From contig CP136061.1 of NCBI GenBank assembly GCA_032622095.1, positions 199,322,244-199,386,243 of the forward strand: a stretch of DNA of 64,000 nt, written 5' to 3'. The DNA comes from Siphonodentalium dalli. Its lineage: Eukaryota > Mollusca > Scaphopoda > Gadilida > Siphonodentaliidae. Positions 44,582 to 56,199 of this stretch are shown piece after piece; position 1 is the first letter of the stretch; the number at the start of each line of letters is the position of its first letter. The notes under the pieces are model-generated. The model was not told the origin of the DNA, searched no databases, and saw only the letters and a program-made list of their open reading frames with translations. A program made the translations under genes and the position numbers.

Positions 44582-44980
44582 TTAGCTCACCTGAGACGAA
44601 GTCTCCAGTGGAGCTATAGTCATCACTCCTTGTACGTCCATCCATCCATCTGTCCATCTGTCAACAATTCTTTAAACTTCTTCTCCTCTGGAACCATAGG
44701 ACCGAATGGGTTCATATTTGGTGTGGATGTTCCCTAGGCGACTCATATTCAGATTTGTTCAAATGAGGTCACTGGGTCAAATAGTTGCAAAGCCAGGGCC
44801 ATAACTCTTTCCCTCCATAGTAATTCTTTTAAACATCTTCTCAAATACCATCAGGCCAAAATGGGTTCATATTTGGTATGAAGGATCCTTGGATGACTGG
44901 GGTTCAGATTTGTTCAAATGAGGTCACTGGGTCAAATGTGGGCGGGGCCAGGGACATAACTCCAAAAATATTAAAAAAAA
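44582..44980 (+). repeat. AGCTCACC repeat, copy 3
   Basis: Starts TTAGCTCACCTGAGACGAAG, then CCATCCATC in place of the CCGT microsatellite. Two GGGTTCATATTTGGT and CAGATTTGTTCAAATGAGGT rounds follow. Confidence 0.8.
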
Positions 44981-45419
44981 AAATTATTGGCTCATTACTC
45001 AAGTTCACTGCTTCTGCCACCCTGGTTTCAAAAATAATATTTACTAAAATTCTTGACAGAGCATCATTAATAAGAAGCATTTACTTTGGCTCTAATTGTA
45101 TGTGGGGTATGCCTACACATGTCAAGTGAAATCTGACATTTTTATAAACATTCCCTGGAGATCTGTTAGAGGTCATTAATTCCCAATTACAACAACAATC
45201 TATCATATTTATTGTTCAAATCTTTCATAAGGACAATTAACACATCCACCACTTCACTAGAACATAATTGGCAAACTTGAAAAGTGTTCTTTGAAAGAAC
45301 CACCATGTCTATTTAGCTCAGATCAGTAGTGAGTAGTTGGTAAATTGGAGGTAGATATTCACCGATCTACATACATGAAGTCTCTCTAGCCACATATCCT
45401 GTTTAGATCTACTTCTTTT
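44981..45419. other. Spacer, nothing seen
   Basis: No recognisable gene or element end. Confidence 0.4.
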
Positions 45420-45535
45420 AAAGTGATTATGAAAAGTTCTGACTGTTGTGGTCTCCAGAGTCCCAGTCTTATCAGTCTTTGCAGTCTGGTGAGCGACCCC
45501 ACAGTCTTTGACTGTCTTGTTTTCCACCTGTTCAG
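45420..45535 (-). repeat. Paralogous fragment of 48800-48945
   Basis: AACAAGACAGTCAAAGACTG, GGGTCGCTCACCAGACTG and GGGACTCTGGAGAC on the - strand match the sequence that follows the putative donor of the 48889-49119 frame. One inserted G breaks the frame. The upstream Cys-rich part is absent here. Confidence 0.6.
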
Positions 45536-45772
45536 TTTCAATGTCCCCCTAATTTGCAGAAGATAAAATGCATAATTGAGGTGCTCAATGGGTGTGAATC
45601 ACCAACTTCAACTGTAGGACTTCAATCTGTTCCTAGGTTTTTATTGGCCATTGAGGCCTAATCAGATTGAGGATGAATTCGGTGATGCTAGCCCACCTTG
45701 CGGATAGTGCCATTAAATTCACCTTTTGGGGACCTAATTCTGCAAATGTCAGACATACTAAATTCAGTCTTG
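45530..45772. repeat. Foldback family D, right half, copy 3
   Basis: Matches the right half of 42835-43266, including TCAGTTTCAATGTCCCCCTA and GCAAATGTCAGACATACTAA, and ends with the family terminus. Confidence 0.65.
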
Positions 45773-45854
45773 GCCGTTTCATATTATTTTCTTCTTTCAT
45801 ATTATTTTCTTAACCACCACTTATCCAGATGAAATCATACACTGATTTTTCAAA

Positions 45855-46120
45855 GAAAAATTGGGGGTATATATTTGATTGAATTTGTCTTCTATCTGTC
45901 AGGCTTCCATCCGTCTGCCTGTTGGGATGTCTATCCATCAGTCTATCAACAATTGTTTTCTTCTCCATATTAAAGACGGAATGTGTTTATATATTTCAGT
46001 GTGCATGTTCCCTAGGTGTCTCACAATCAGATTTGTTCAATTAAGTTCATCAGATCAAATAGGTGCGGAGCACGGGCCATATAATTAACTCTTTCCCTCT
46101 ATAGTAATTCTTAAAACAAT
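45855..46120 (+). repeat. AGCTCACC-type repeat, diverged copy 4
   Basis: Weak matches to GTTCCCTAGGTG, CAGATTTGTTCAA and ACTCTTTCC segments in the same order, without the AGCTCACC head. Confidence 0.45.
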
Positions 46121-46154
46121 TTTTTCTCAAGAACCATTGGGCCTATATAGTCAT

Positions 46155-46270
46155 TTTTAGGAAATGAGGTCCCCAGAGGGTGAATTCGGTGATGTTAGTC
46201 CACCTTGCGGAATACTGTCATTAAATTCGCCTGCAAAGGTCAGACACACTAAATACAGACTCGGCTGTTC
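46155..46270. repeat. Foldback family D, fragment copy 4
   Basis: ATGAGGTCCCCAGAGGGTGA to CAGACACACTAAATACAGAC. Short and diverged. Confidence 0.6.
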
Positions 46271-46705
46271 CAATATTAGTTTCTTAACCACCACTTATCC
46301 AGGTGAAATCATACCCTGATTTTTCAAAGAAATATTGGGGGGATATTGATATTACTAGATGAATGGATCTTATAGATGGGGATTCACATTTGTTATAATA
46401 GGGGCAGAGATAAGAGATTTAACTCTCCTCTACATGTATGCTGTTTGGTACTGGTATAATAATATTAATTTCTAGACAGCCTGGGTGGGGCCAATGTTTG
46501 AGGCAATGGGGAGGGAGTGCAGAAGGGTGGAGATTTGACCCCCTACTTTTATCAAAAGTTAAACAGTTAAAAATTTCATGCCTGATACTACATTAGTTGT
46601 AGATTAGATGTTCACACCAAAATAAGTTAGAATTGTTCTCATGGTTTGATTTTCCAACATGTATGTTTTTAAACCATCAGTCCATATGTTCCTACTTCAG
46701 GTTAA

Positions 46706-48552
46706 GGGTATCCTAAACGTGACAAAGATGGCCGAATGAGTTTTTATACCCCTCTCTCCGATAAATGCCAGCCATTGCAAGACTATGTTTCCAATTTACA
46801 TGCAATTTCACAAGGATATAGGAATATGATTGAACAATTTTTTGGCATCACATCCATATTTTTAAAAGATATATTTGACTGAGAAAATGAACTGGAAAGT
46901 GAGCGAAATTATGCCAATCACCAGAAGTCAAAACTAATAAAGCAAACAGTTATAATTATTGTGGCATCCTATAGATTAGGATTCCATGATGTGGAGAGGG
47001 ACCATCATTTTATAAAATAACTCACTATTTTAGCTACAAATCCATTGAGTTGAAGGCACCCTCCATCAGATGAACACAAATATGTGGCCATTTGCTTTTT
47101 GGGACTATTTTTTGGTATGGGAAGCCAAGTTGGCAATGATGTGACCTGGATCATAAGGATGTATAAGGCTGTCTATGTTGCCCCTATTTCAACAATACCT
47201 CATGCACAATTGATACTGTATAACATATTTAAACAAAAAAATACACTGTAAGCTATATTTCCAACATTCCCTACGAAAATCAGATGCATCATATTTTGTG
47301 ATACTGGTGCATTTTGACACAAATGGCCTGGCATACATTCATACTTCAGAGATTTTCTAACAGAAATTACCCCAGACAGTTGAAAAACAACATCAAGAAG
47401 CTAGCATATATTGTAATTTGCTACAATTCTAGTTTAATTACCCCTAATATTGTTTTTAAAAATATTTTGAACTCATTTAGTCAGCCATTAAAACGAAACC
47501 AAAACGAGATTTCGACATGTTTTTGTTTTTCTGAGAAAGTTGATCAAACAATACAACAGCCCTAAAAAATAACTTGGATGACCGATTGCGCAGTTATCTA
47601 TACCTGCATGAATTACATTTGTTGTGGATTATGTCCGCTGTGTATGATGCGTGTAACCTTGTTTTGATTGCTTTTAATAAGAATAGTTTGCATCTGCAAA
47701 GAGGGAAACTCGTGCAACACTAAAAATAGATTTGGGAAAGACCGGGAATCCGTACCCTCTAACAAAATAATACTTGATAGATATACACATTATTTAATAA
47801 ATTCTGTTTATATATGAATACCGTGTTTTTGGATGTTAATCTAATGCATATTCCGGTGTTTTGCCATGTTTAACAACAAAAATTATTTAAAGAGTGAATT
47901 ATTTCATACTTGTGAGAAATTTCGTTCGGAGGGTATTCCAAGTTTTTAGTCACGTGATGTTTACAATCCATTTTGTCAAAGTTTGCCTTCAAATATCTTT
48001 TTTCTAGGAAATTGTCATTTAAATCAGCGATATTCTAAGGTTAGTTTTGGTCATACAGTACTTAAGTAGGCTAATTAGTGGTGACTATATATTCTCAGAT
48101 TTTATTATCTGTTAACTACAAATTGAAGTTCCCTATTTTTCGAGTGTTGTTGTGGATTTCGCATATCGAGCGGATACGACCACATTTTACACGGTGAATT
48201 TCTGACACAAGAAACATTATAATGAAAAAGCAAGGTCCCTCTCAATATATTGGAATATCAAAGCATCTATCGGTAAACTATTATAGTAAAAACATGCAGT
48301 AATTTTACAGATATGAGTACTGTAAGAAAGTGTAAAATTTAAAACAACAATTGTTTCATAATTTTCTTTATATAGATTCCTGTGAGATGGGACAACATTT
48401 TACATTTCAAAATGATCTATGTTTTATACTTATAATATTGTATTGGTTCATTTTGGCCATTTTTCAAACCTTATAGTGAATTCGAGCTCATTATTTTATA
48501 AATTTTCGGCCATATTGGAAGAAATTTCAACTCTGTCACGTTTAGGATACCC
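46706..48552. mobile_element. 1.85-kb TTAA-flanked transposon
   Basis: GGGTATCCTAAACGTGACA at the left and TGTCACGTTTAGGATACCC at the right are perfect over 19 bases, flanked by TTAA (46702-46705 and 48553-48556). Inner ends share GGCCGAATG- or GGCCATATT-like blocks. I see no transposase domain. A short frame from about 48222 (MKKQGPSQYIGISKHLS) ends at a possible donor, CG/GTAAAC, and could be a first exon. The TTAA flanks place it with piggyBac- or Kolobok-type mobilisation. Confidence 0.85.
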
Positions 48553-48888
48553 TTAAACTGTTGGACCAAATTGGCCACAAATTTTAACTTATGCAGGGTG
48601 TCAGGTTGGTCATTTTCAAACGTTTGGGAGCTTGAAGTACTGGTACCAGTCGTAAAATTCAACCTAAGAGGGATGTACAAAAGGATTTTTGTGAACTTAG
48701 TACTGTGGTATGGTTGTCTTCTTTCAAAGGTAAGAGGTCGGAGATTTGTCAGTGGTGTGCAATTAGAAATTTCAAGGTGAAGAGACCTGCTCATCTGAGA
48801 ACTTCCAGCTATGTCCATGTTTAGAACTACTTGTCTTAAGTGATTTTGTCAAGTACTGACTCTTGTAGTCTTCAGAGTCCCCGTCTTC

Positions 48889-49119
48889 TCAGTCTTTACA
48901 GTCTGGTGAGCGACCCACAGTCATTGACTGTCTTGTTATTTCACCGACCAGCTCTCCACACTGCACGCAACGGTCTGCATCACCCAAGCCAGATGCATAA
49001 TATTGTTGTTCAATGGGCATACAGCATTCCAGCTGCGGTCGCATGACCATCTGATTAACCATGTAATGGTCTGATGGAAACAGTGGTGCTCCGCAGGTGT
49101 AGTCATATGACGTCAGCAT
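48889..49119 (-). CDS. Small Cys-rich frame, possible exon, unidentified
   Basis: ATG at 49119 opens MLTSYDYTCGAPLFPSDHYM, then VNQMVMRPQLECCMPIEQQYY, and ends after DADRCVQCGELV...DCKD with a stop at 48889-48891 (76 residues). A CVQC pair, an ECC pair and a CG look like a zinc-binding layout. Codon choice is balanced, unlike the flanking AT-rich sequence. An acceptor, TTTTCGTTGGCAG, ends at 49122, and a donor, CG/GTGAAA, at 48944 would close a 177-bp exon before the repeat-like end. The CGAP...C.PIE..YY...D.C..CG pattern resembles uncharacterised invertebrate proteins as far as I recall. I cannot name it. Confidence 0.4.
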   Translation of the reverse strand: MLTSYDYTCGAPLFPSDHYMVNQMVMRPQLECCMPIEQQYYASGLGDADRCVQCGELVGEITRQSMTVGRSPDCKD

Positions 49120-49263
49120 CACTGCCAACGAAAACACATTTTAGAAACTTTAGCCCTAACACACTGCTGCTAACCATGGTTTGTGACGCCATGACATAGG
49201 TGAATATTCCTGTTTTGATGGAAGATTTAAACGAAAACGATGTATTTTTTATTTTCCGTGGGC

Positions 49264-49274
49264 GCCGCCATTTT
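49264..49274 (-). promoter_or_regulatory. YY1-like motif AAAATGGCGGC
   Basis: GCCGCCATTTT on the + strand is AAAATGGCGGC on the - strand, close to the YY1 core-promoter motif. It lies about 145 bases upstream of the 49119 ATG in a locally CpG-richer stretch, so it could mark the start of a - strand transcript. Confidence 0.35.
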
Positions 49275-50339
49275 ACGAAATGCGTCTGGAAGTCGAGTCA
49301 TTAGAAAACGGGGACTATTATAAAGCGACGAACTGAGACAAACAGCGTCGGTAGCGATTTTCTTTTATTTCCGAAAGTAGATGCGACAGTTTCAAAACTG
49401 GGAAAGCAAGTGACTAACAAGCCTGGAAATAAGGGACAGGGACAATGTCAGGCACCGAACTTAGGGATGCAAGTGCGTTTTCACCAAACAAATTGACCGG
49501 GGCCAATTTTGTTTATTTTTCACCAGAAAGTAAAAAAATAGGTGAGAAAGTATTGCTAAAATAATTTTGAAAATGCATTTTCACGCAAATCAACCATGAG
49601 AAAATTTTGTTATCAATGCCAGACTGTCATAATATCCAAAAACCTTTCGACAAATATTCACGATATTCCAAGTCCCATTTGTTTGGATCTGAATCTGATC
49701 ATCAAGACATCAACCGAGCACAAACGCGCTTACATGTAAGTTTGTTTTTCAAGGATATTTTATCGGGGGGATTATATATATCTAACCATCCAAACGCATC
49801 GAGCTTATAGTATCAGAAATAATTAGGCCATTCGAGTTCCATGAAATTAGTACAAGACAGCCATCCCGCTATTCAGATATAAATGTGCCACACTATTGGA
49901 AGAGACCACTTCCATAAATAAATGGATGCTGCGCCCATGAGTCAGTGAAAAATGTTCAAAATATCACCAATTTCGGATTCAAAAGGAACAGGGACGCCGG
50001 AGAAGGGGGGCATGCAGGGGCACTTGCTCCCCTTGCCCTGACCCAGGAGAGTCCAGTGGATATCCAAAAAGTGCCCTCCCGACTGGTTTGCCCCCTTGCA
50101 CTTTGGTGCTTCTGGCGTCCCTGAAAAGGAAGTCAAATTAAATTACAACCACCATTTCTATAAATGAAAAATAATAAACGGACCATCGTATTCCTATATT
50201 ACCTACAAGTACAACCAAAAGTTAAAAAAAATTAACTTTTAAATTGGGCGACCACACTAACCGAATACTGGGTGAGAATTGGCTAAAATACGATGAAGAC
50301 CTCTGTGGAAATTCAGAATTGAAAATAATGAACATGAAA
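49275..50339. other. Spacer, nothing supported
   Basis: A short dyad around CCCTTGCCCTGA and CAGGGACGCC (49988-50125) suggests a decayed TIR element with GGGACGCC ends. Otherwise no feature is recognised. Confidence 0.35.
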
Positions 50340-50343
50340 TTAA

Positions 50344-50756
50344 AGGTACTCAATCCGATCAGATGGTCCCCATATCATCAAGATACAACAACAACATTTC
50401 TTCAAAATACGCTTTAGTTATCAGAATCGATTAATTGAAACAAAATAATGCTAACCACTGTCAACTATGGCATAAAATTTCCCAAAACGTGTTATTTATA
50501 AACATTTTGTTCAACGAAATATGGCCGTATTATCACTTGTTTTTAGAGTTATCCATCTTCGTCCGCAATTTTGACGGAGACCATCATTTAGATGGCGTGT
50601 GTCTGGGCCACAGACAATAGAAATAACAAACTTTAAAAATCGATATCTGATCACTCTGAGCTTTGATGGGTAGGTTCCTCGACTCGAATCAAATATTTTT
50701 TACCCCCGAAGCTAAAGAAATAGTAATTTAGGGGTGTTTAATCGGATTGAGTACCT
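50344..50756. mobile_element. TTAA-flanked MITE, family C copy 2
   Basis: AGGTACTCAATCCGATCAGA at the left and CGGATTGAGTACCT at the right are flanked by TTAA at 50340-50343 and 50757-50760. It is inverted relative to copy 1 at 18382 and lacks the internal duplication of that copy. Confidence 0.8.
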
Positions 50757-51353
50757 TTAATGGATATGAAATTTATAGTAATTCTAGATATTCCAACAGT
50801 CCAACACGAAATTTGGTGAGAAATTTTATATTTGATCATGTATCATGATTCGTATTGTATTGTGAACAAGTACTAGTATATTGTAAATTGTTATACATGT
50901 AGCCCTAATGGTCATGGTCCTGTCACTTCTGCTTTGGGTATGCCCACTTTAGGCATTATGCCACAAGTGATATAAATGTACCAGGTGACAGCCCAGCTCT
51001 TTGTTCGCTAAACTCTACATCACACTATTTTTCACTCAGTTTTGAATTTGTGCACGAATTTACAAGTACCCGATATCTCAAAAAACCATTTATTAACTTT
51101 CAATGGAATTTCCTCCCTGCACTATTATTTGGGCCTGCACTTTTATTTGGAGCCCGAGAGTAGGGCATTACTGTACTCGTATGTCACTGCTACTGAAATT
51201 ATAGTCTTAAACTGGCAAAGATCTCATTAGTTGTTACAAACATGTACTTTGTACCAGTATTGTGTGTCAAGGAGATTTCCAGACTGCATTTGATAACAGA
51301 TCTCACTTTAAGCAGTGCAATACTCCATTACTGATATCACTTACAGTAATTGA

Positions 51354-51800
51354 CAAGCCTGCAAATAGTGAGTCTGTCATTTGCAGACTGAGGTCCCCAG
51401 AGGGTGAATTTAGTGACGCTATCCCACACTGCAGACTAGCATCACTAAATTCACCCTCTGGGACCTATTTATGCTTAGGCCTCAACTTCTATGGGAGACC
51501 TAGGTTCAGATTGAAGTTGCCCAGTTGAAATATGTGATATTCACCCGTTAGTCACCTCAATTATGCATTCTATCTCTGCAAAATATCTGGGGATATAGAA
51601 GCTGAACAGACAGGGGAAATGAAACTAAAGCTATGCAAATTTGAGTCTATAGATACTTCTCAGAAGATGAGACCTAAGCAGAATGAGGTCCCCAGAGGGT
51701 GAGTGTTGGCAATGATAGTCCGCTGTGCGGGATAGCACCACTAAATTCACCATCTGAGGACGTCATTCTGCAAATGACAGACACACTATTTGCAGACTTG
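51354..51800. mobile_element. Foldback family D, complete copy with 24-bp flanking direct repeats
   Basis: The left end CAAGCCTGCAAATAGTGAGT and the right end are inverted over about 33 bases with two mismatches. The whole 447-bp unit contains inner inverted blocks (GGTCCCCAGAGGGTGA with its complement, twice). A 24-base direct repeat, beginning ACTGATATCAC and ending AATTGA, flanks it at 51330-51353 and 51801-51824. Such a long duplication is atypical for cut-and-paste elements. Confidence 0.8.
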
Positions 51801-51824
51801 ACTGATATCACTTACAGTAATTGA

Positions 51825-53499
51825 TAGGTGTACTTACATCTTTCTCTGAATATATATACTACTTTAGTTTATCACCAAGAAACATTTTAGCTTGCCTTAT
51901 CTCTGTAACAGCTTTCATCATACATCTATCTCAATATGAAGCTCATGTATTACTATCAGCTACAGGTGGTATTTGGTTGGAAGACATGTGTTTTATAAAT
52001 TATGTAGGATTGTTTTTGCTAGTTATGCAATGTACAGTTACCAGGTAGACATTTTGTACCTGCTTCAAAGGTACATGTTTTGATACTGTGGGATTTGAAA
52101 TCAGACATGTTTTTAGCTTACCTAATTTAAATAATTTATTGCGTAAAAACAAACTTATTTGCAGATTATCAGTGCACAGCATTTTTCAAGATTATAACAT
52201 AAGAATTAGATGAAGTGATTCTCATTAGCAAAATCTTTGCCGTACTCTTGAGTGCTCAATAGTAGTACAGGTCGGAATAATGGTACAGATCATACCGGTA
52301 CATCAATATAAAGGTTCTAAATATCTGCTATACTAGTACATAATTTATTGTAAATGTTAGAGATCGGCACTGGTGAATATAAAGATAAATATGTACCCAT
52401 TAACTGCAGTTTATATTTCTATTTTTGAGCAGTTTATACTGAAAATTGAATAATTAAAGAATTAGGCAGGGTCACATATTGGACATGGCAAAAATTAATA
52501 AACGTACATGGCCAAATAAGGATGCGAATTTCAGCAGGAAAAAATAAACGTACATGTATTACTATTAGGCACTAAAAAGTATGTATACATCTGCAATTAC
52601 GGCTCAAGACTTTTCTGTTTTCTGAAATTCTACAATTGACTGGACAGGGTTCTACTTCTCTTTAGACTGCAACTATACTGTCAGTTCAATGAGTTCATTG
52701 CTATATAGTGATGTAGCCACCACGTACCAGTATACTGTGCCCACAGTGGTTGTGGCATATTCCATATATTTATAGTTACAATCGAGTAATTATATTTATA
52801 ATTACCACATGTATTTGTTTACAGTAAACTGGAATTCAGTTTGCTGAACTAATTTTCTGAACATTTCCCACCAATTAAAGACAAACTAGTATTGTGGACT
52901 TATTTCATTGAATAAAACCCATCAGTTAGTATTCAAACACTATCCCCATTGGAAAAATATGGTAAGATTGTCAAAACTTCCAACCACATCAACTTCTATT
53001 TCAGAGTTCTAACACAACAGTTGAACTGTGCTCAAATGTAAATATTTACTACTTTATTTGGGACACATTATTGGGCATAAACTACGGCATTAATTGCTCC
53101 AGTAATAGTCACTGTGTTTAATTCGTTTATAACCATGATGCTGTTTCTGAATATTTGGATATCAAATTTCTGAAAATAATTTATTTTGGCATGATTATTT
53201 GGTATTGAGCTCGAAACACATCAGCTGAGTGTTTCACATCACTTTAATAGTAATCCTTATGCACTTATGTTATCCTTTGGCATGTCTGTTGTTCCTCCCC
53301 TCCAAATGACTGATATACATATACCATTCCAAAATATTCCTTTATAACAGGGTGGAAGAATCAATTTAGTATAGAAAGGTTTAACTATTTAACTTATAAA
53401 TTATATAAATTACAGAAAAAAAATTTGGATTGAGATGCAGGATTGGGAGCTTTTTCTGTGACAGACGATTAATTAACGATTGCTTCGGTTTTTTTTCAG
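51825..53499. other. Upstream region of the RASSF-like exon, no gene seen
   Basis: AT-rich, with scattered ACCGGTAC and ACATGTA motifs. A polypyrimidine tract with CAG at 53489-53499 could be a splice acceptor for an exon starting at 53500. Promoter elements are not evident. Confidence 0.4.
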
Positions 53500-53733
53500 A
53501 TGATGAAACAGTAGCATCACAGTCACACAGCCAGAGCACAAATTTTCTCATAGCGTTTTAATTGGATATAACAATCACTAGTTAAATCACTGGCAGGATG
53601 GCTCACTAATACGTGTTATGATTTCGAATGATCAGTGGCTATATCAACGGCATCATGTTTTAAAAACTATTACTGGGACTGCTCTACAGACAGAACAAAG
53701 GCTGAGGGTTTCGCGACCAATACTCTTGTCTGC

Positions 53734-54121
53734 ATGGCAAGAGAGTTTTTCGACCACCTAGTTTTCGGAGGGAGCGAGGAAAGCATGGCAACGAACTATA
53801 ACAATAACGACGCATCACCCGTTTTTGATGTGATCAAGAAGAAACTTGCTCAGGTTGACTATAAAGGGCTCATTCAGGGGCTCTTCCCATTCAAGAGGAA
53901 AACCAGTTCGCAGACGACTCCCGAGGAAGAGTTTCAAGGACATCCATTAAATGGTTTCTCACGCTCGGAACAGATTGAGATGGAGCACCTAGGGCTACTT
54001 AGTAGTCATGAGGTCGGCAAAGGTCATGACTTTCAGCTCCAGCAGTTACTTAACCCAACCTGGTGTGACAAGTGTGGCGACTTCATATGGGGTATTTCCA
54101 AGCAGTGTCTGAAATGCATAA
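53734..54121 (+). CDS. First coding exon of a RASSF1/5-like gene (partial C1 domain)
   Basis: From ATG at 53734 (or the in-frame ATG at 53785) the exon encodes 129 codons plus one base. An upstream in-frame TGA at 53629 bounds the frame, and a short upstream ORF starts at 53628. Residues 98-128 form the first half of a C1 zinc finger: His98, Cys111, Cys114 and Cys128 sit at the spacing of the family. WCDKCGDFIWG is the signature seen in RASSF1A-type C1 domains. The exon ends at a consensus donor (A/GTAAGT at 54121/54122), directly after the third Cys ligand. The remaining ligands, RA domain and SARAH helix must lie beyond it, and no such exon is visible up to 64000. The N-terminal 97 residues are not recognised. 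RASSF1/5 proteins bind active Ras-family GTPases and couple them to MST/Hippo kinases. Confidence 0.88.
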
Positions 54122-54127
54122 GTAAGT
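54122..54127 (+). other. Splice donor GTAAGT of the RASSF-like exon
   Basis: TGCATAA/GTAAGTATC is a near-ideal donor. The split codon has phase 1, with its first base A in this exon. Confidence 0.85.
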
Positions 54128-54950
54128 ATCCTCCTACCTGTACTATAACTCATTTTATTCAAGCTTTGAAATACATGACATTTTATAGTCACTTTATTAC
54201 ATGTTGAAATCTGGCATTTAACATTCTGACCAAAGTTGTCAGTTGAAGGATTCTCCTGGATGTATGCACATGGACCGGTACATTTTTCATCATAAATTAT
54301 GTTTTTTTGTACGTTTGCACTCGCTTCAGGCATTTTGAATGCGTGGTACTCGCCAACCTCGAAATCACATGTTTCCTCACCACGATACTTGTCTCCAGAT
54401 ATTCAGAGACCATTCTGATCCCAGCCCTGATAACTAGCAGAAATTTACCAAGGCTAAGAAATTGACTACATGTAGGCCAGAAAGGTTTCCTCGGCTAAAA
54501 AGCTTATGGTAGTTACATGCTCTACACATATACATGTAACTTCAGTTTGCAATTGGAGCTTTATTATGGCAAGCTATGGTTGTGTCTGGTTTACAATTGC
54601 TGATAATCAAGATAATCCTTTTTATCTCAGTGGTTCTTGGCATTCAACAATGAACTTTTGAATGTCTGCAGACTTCCACCGTGTGACATTACATGTAAGA
54701 CAATGTCTCCAGCAATTTGATTCAGTTTTGCACAAAAAATCGACAGGTTCAGAACTTTGTCTCAGCTAAAAAATAGCTGATGAAATTTCTTTTTGCCTCG
54801 GCTTGGCTGATAGCCGACGCTAATTAACAAGGCTGCTGATCCTTAAAGATCATACAAGATTCAGAGAGGAAAGTTTTGGAATTTTTTTCAATTTCAATAT
54901 TTTTATGACATTTCAGGGATAGAAATCTTTTCATTTCTATTGATTGTGCC
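54128..54950 (+). other. Intron sequence, nothing seen
   Basis: Inferred first intron of the RASSF-like gene. No exon completing the C1 domain (Cys-x-x-Cys, His-x-x-Cys) was found here. Confidence 0.5.
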
Positions 54951-55327
54951 AGAAATGATGTGAAATACTCCGGTAGGGTGATCAAATAGAAATGGAGAAT
55001 AATCTTGCTCAAAGTAGTATTTTTTACAAATATTATATCCAAATTGACAACAAACACTGTCATTCTTGTATATTAATTAAATATAGTGACTCTCGATGGC
55101 GAAATCGCTTTCGTTAGCTTATCGCAGATAGTAGCACCCCGAATCAAGAAGTAAATATTTACAATTGCGTGTAGTTCAGACGATGCTTTCTATGGAATGG
55201 TAGACCTAAGGTTGATTTTTTTGAAATTTTCCGCGATGTTACTAGAATGATATATTCCTCCAGTTGGCATAGCGCCTGAATACTAACTTATTAGTTTCAC
55301 GCACCAGAATAAGTACATAATATGTCT
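54951..55327. mobile_element. TTAA-type MITE, family F copy 2
   Basis: TGATGTGAAATACTCCGGTA to AATATGTCT matches 11195-11560. The right TTAA is at 55328-55331; the left TTAA is lost by mutation (CAGAAATG). Confidence 0.7.
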
Positions 55328-55331
55328 TTAA

Positions 55332-55890
55332 AGATGGATTATCTCTTCTGCAACATGATTTATATAGTTTCCTGTGTATGAAATAATAAATATAAATCGA
55401 AGACCCTTGTCCGGAATCGCATCTATCAATTAATATTGATTTTATTTGGGATTTTTAAAAATAACTGTGCCATTCATTAATGGTCCCTGATATTCATGAC
55501 TGTCGTTTATGTTTGCGTTTTTTAGTTATTTTAATTATTGAAAATAAGCATATGCTACACTCGATGTCTGTTCTACCTGTACTTTTTTCACACTTAATAT
55601 TACAATAGATACAATTAATTGGAGACATTTTGTGGCTCGCATTCATTCGGAGCACCTTTCTGGAGGCCTCTATCTAAAAGTTCTAAATATAGTAACAGAT
55701 ATATTCCCATAAATTTATTAAATTGATACTATATTTCAATATTGGTCACATTATAATAAAATAACATAAAAATAAAATCATTATTAATTGACAGAATCGT
55801 TTCCAGGCAGGGATTATCAACTCATACGTATCATTTCATACCCAGGTTAGCAAACTATCTAAAATTTGTAATATAAAGAGATAATCCATC
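55332..55890. mobile_element. 559-bp TTAA-flanked MITE
   Basis: AGATGGATTATCTCTT at the left and AAGAGATAATCCATC at the right lie between TTAA at 55328-55331 and 55891-55894. It abuts family F copy 2 and shares its terminal TTAA, so one inserted into the end of the other. Confidence 0.7.
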
Positions 55891-55955
55891 TTAAGTATTT
55901 AGTGGTCTGCGGTGGATGTCATTTGGTGGGACATGTACAAGTTTTGCAAGAAATA

Positions 55956-56197
55956 CAGTAATGTCTAAGTAATCGACTCCTTAACCACAGCAGAATTATG
56001 GGTAACTTTTCAGGATTTAGTCGGAAATATGGCTTGTTGCCATTCATCGGAAAGCTCTATGGCTTGTTGCCATTCATCGGAAAGCTCTCCCCGAGAGCTT
56101 TCCGATGAATGGCAACAAGCCATATTTCCGACTAAATCCTGAAAAGTTACCCATAATTCTGCTGTGGTTAAGGAGTTGATTACTTAGAGCATTACTG
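55956..56197. mobile_element. Palindromic Tc1/mariner-like MITE, family E copy 2
   Basis: CAGTAATGTCTAAG to CTTAGAGCATTACTG is flanked by TA (55954-55955 and 56198-56199). About 32 bases near the centre (GGCTTGTTGCCATTCATCGG block) are duplicated relative to the other copies. Confidence 0.85.
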
Positions 56198-56199
56198 TA

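Noticed and set aside
53635-53733. Upstream extension of the RASSF-like frame from GTG
   Set aside because: GTG is not a normal start in animals; the first in-frame ATG is at 53734. The extension may be 5' untranslated.
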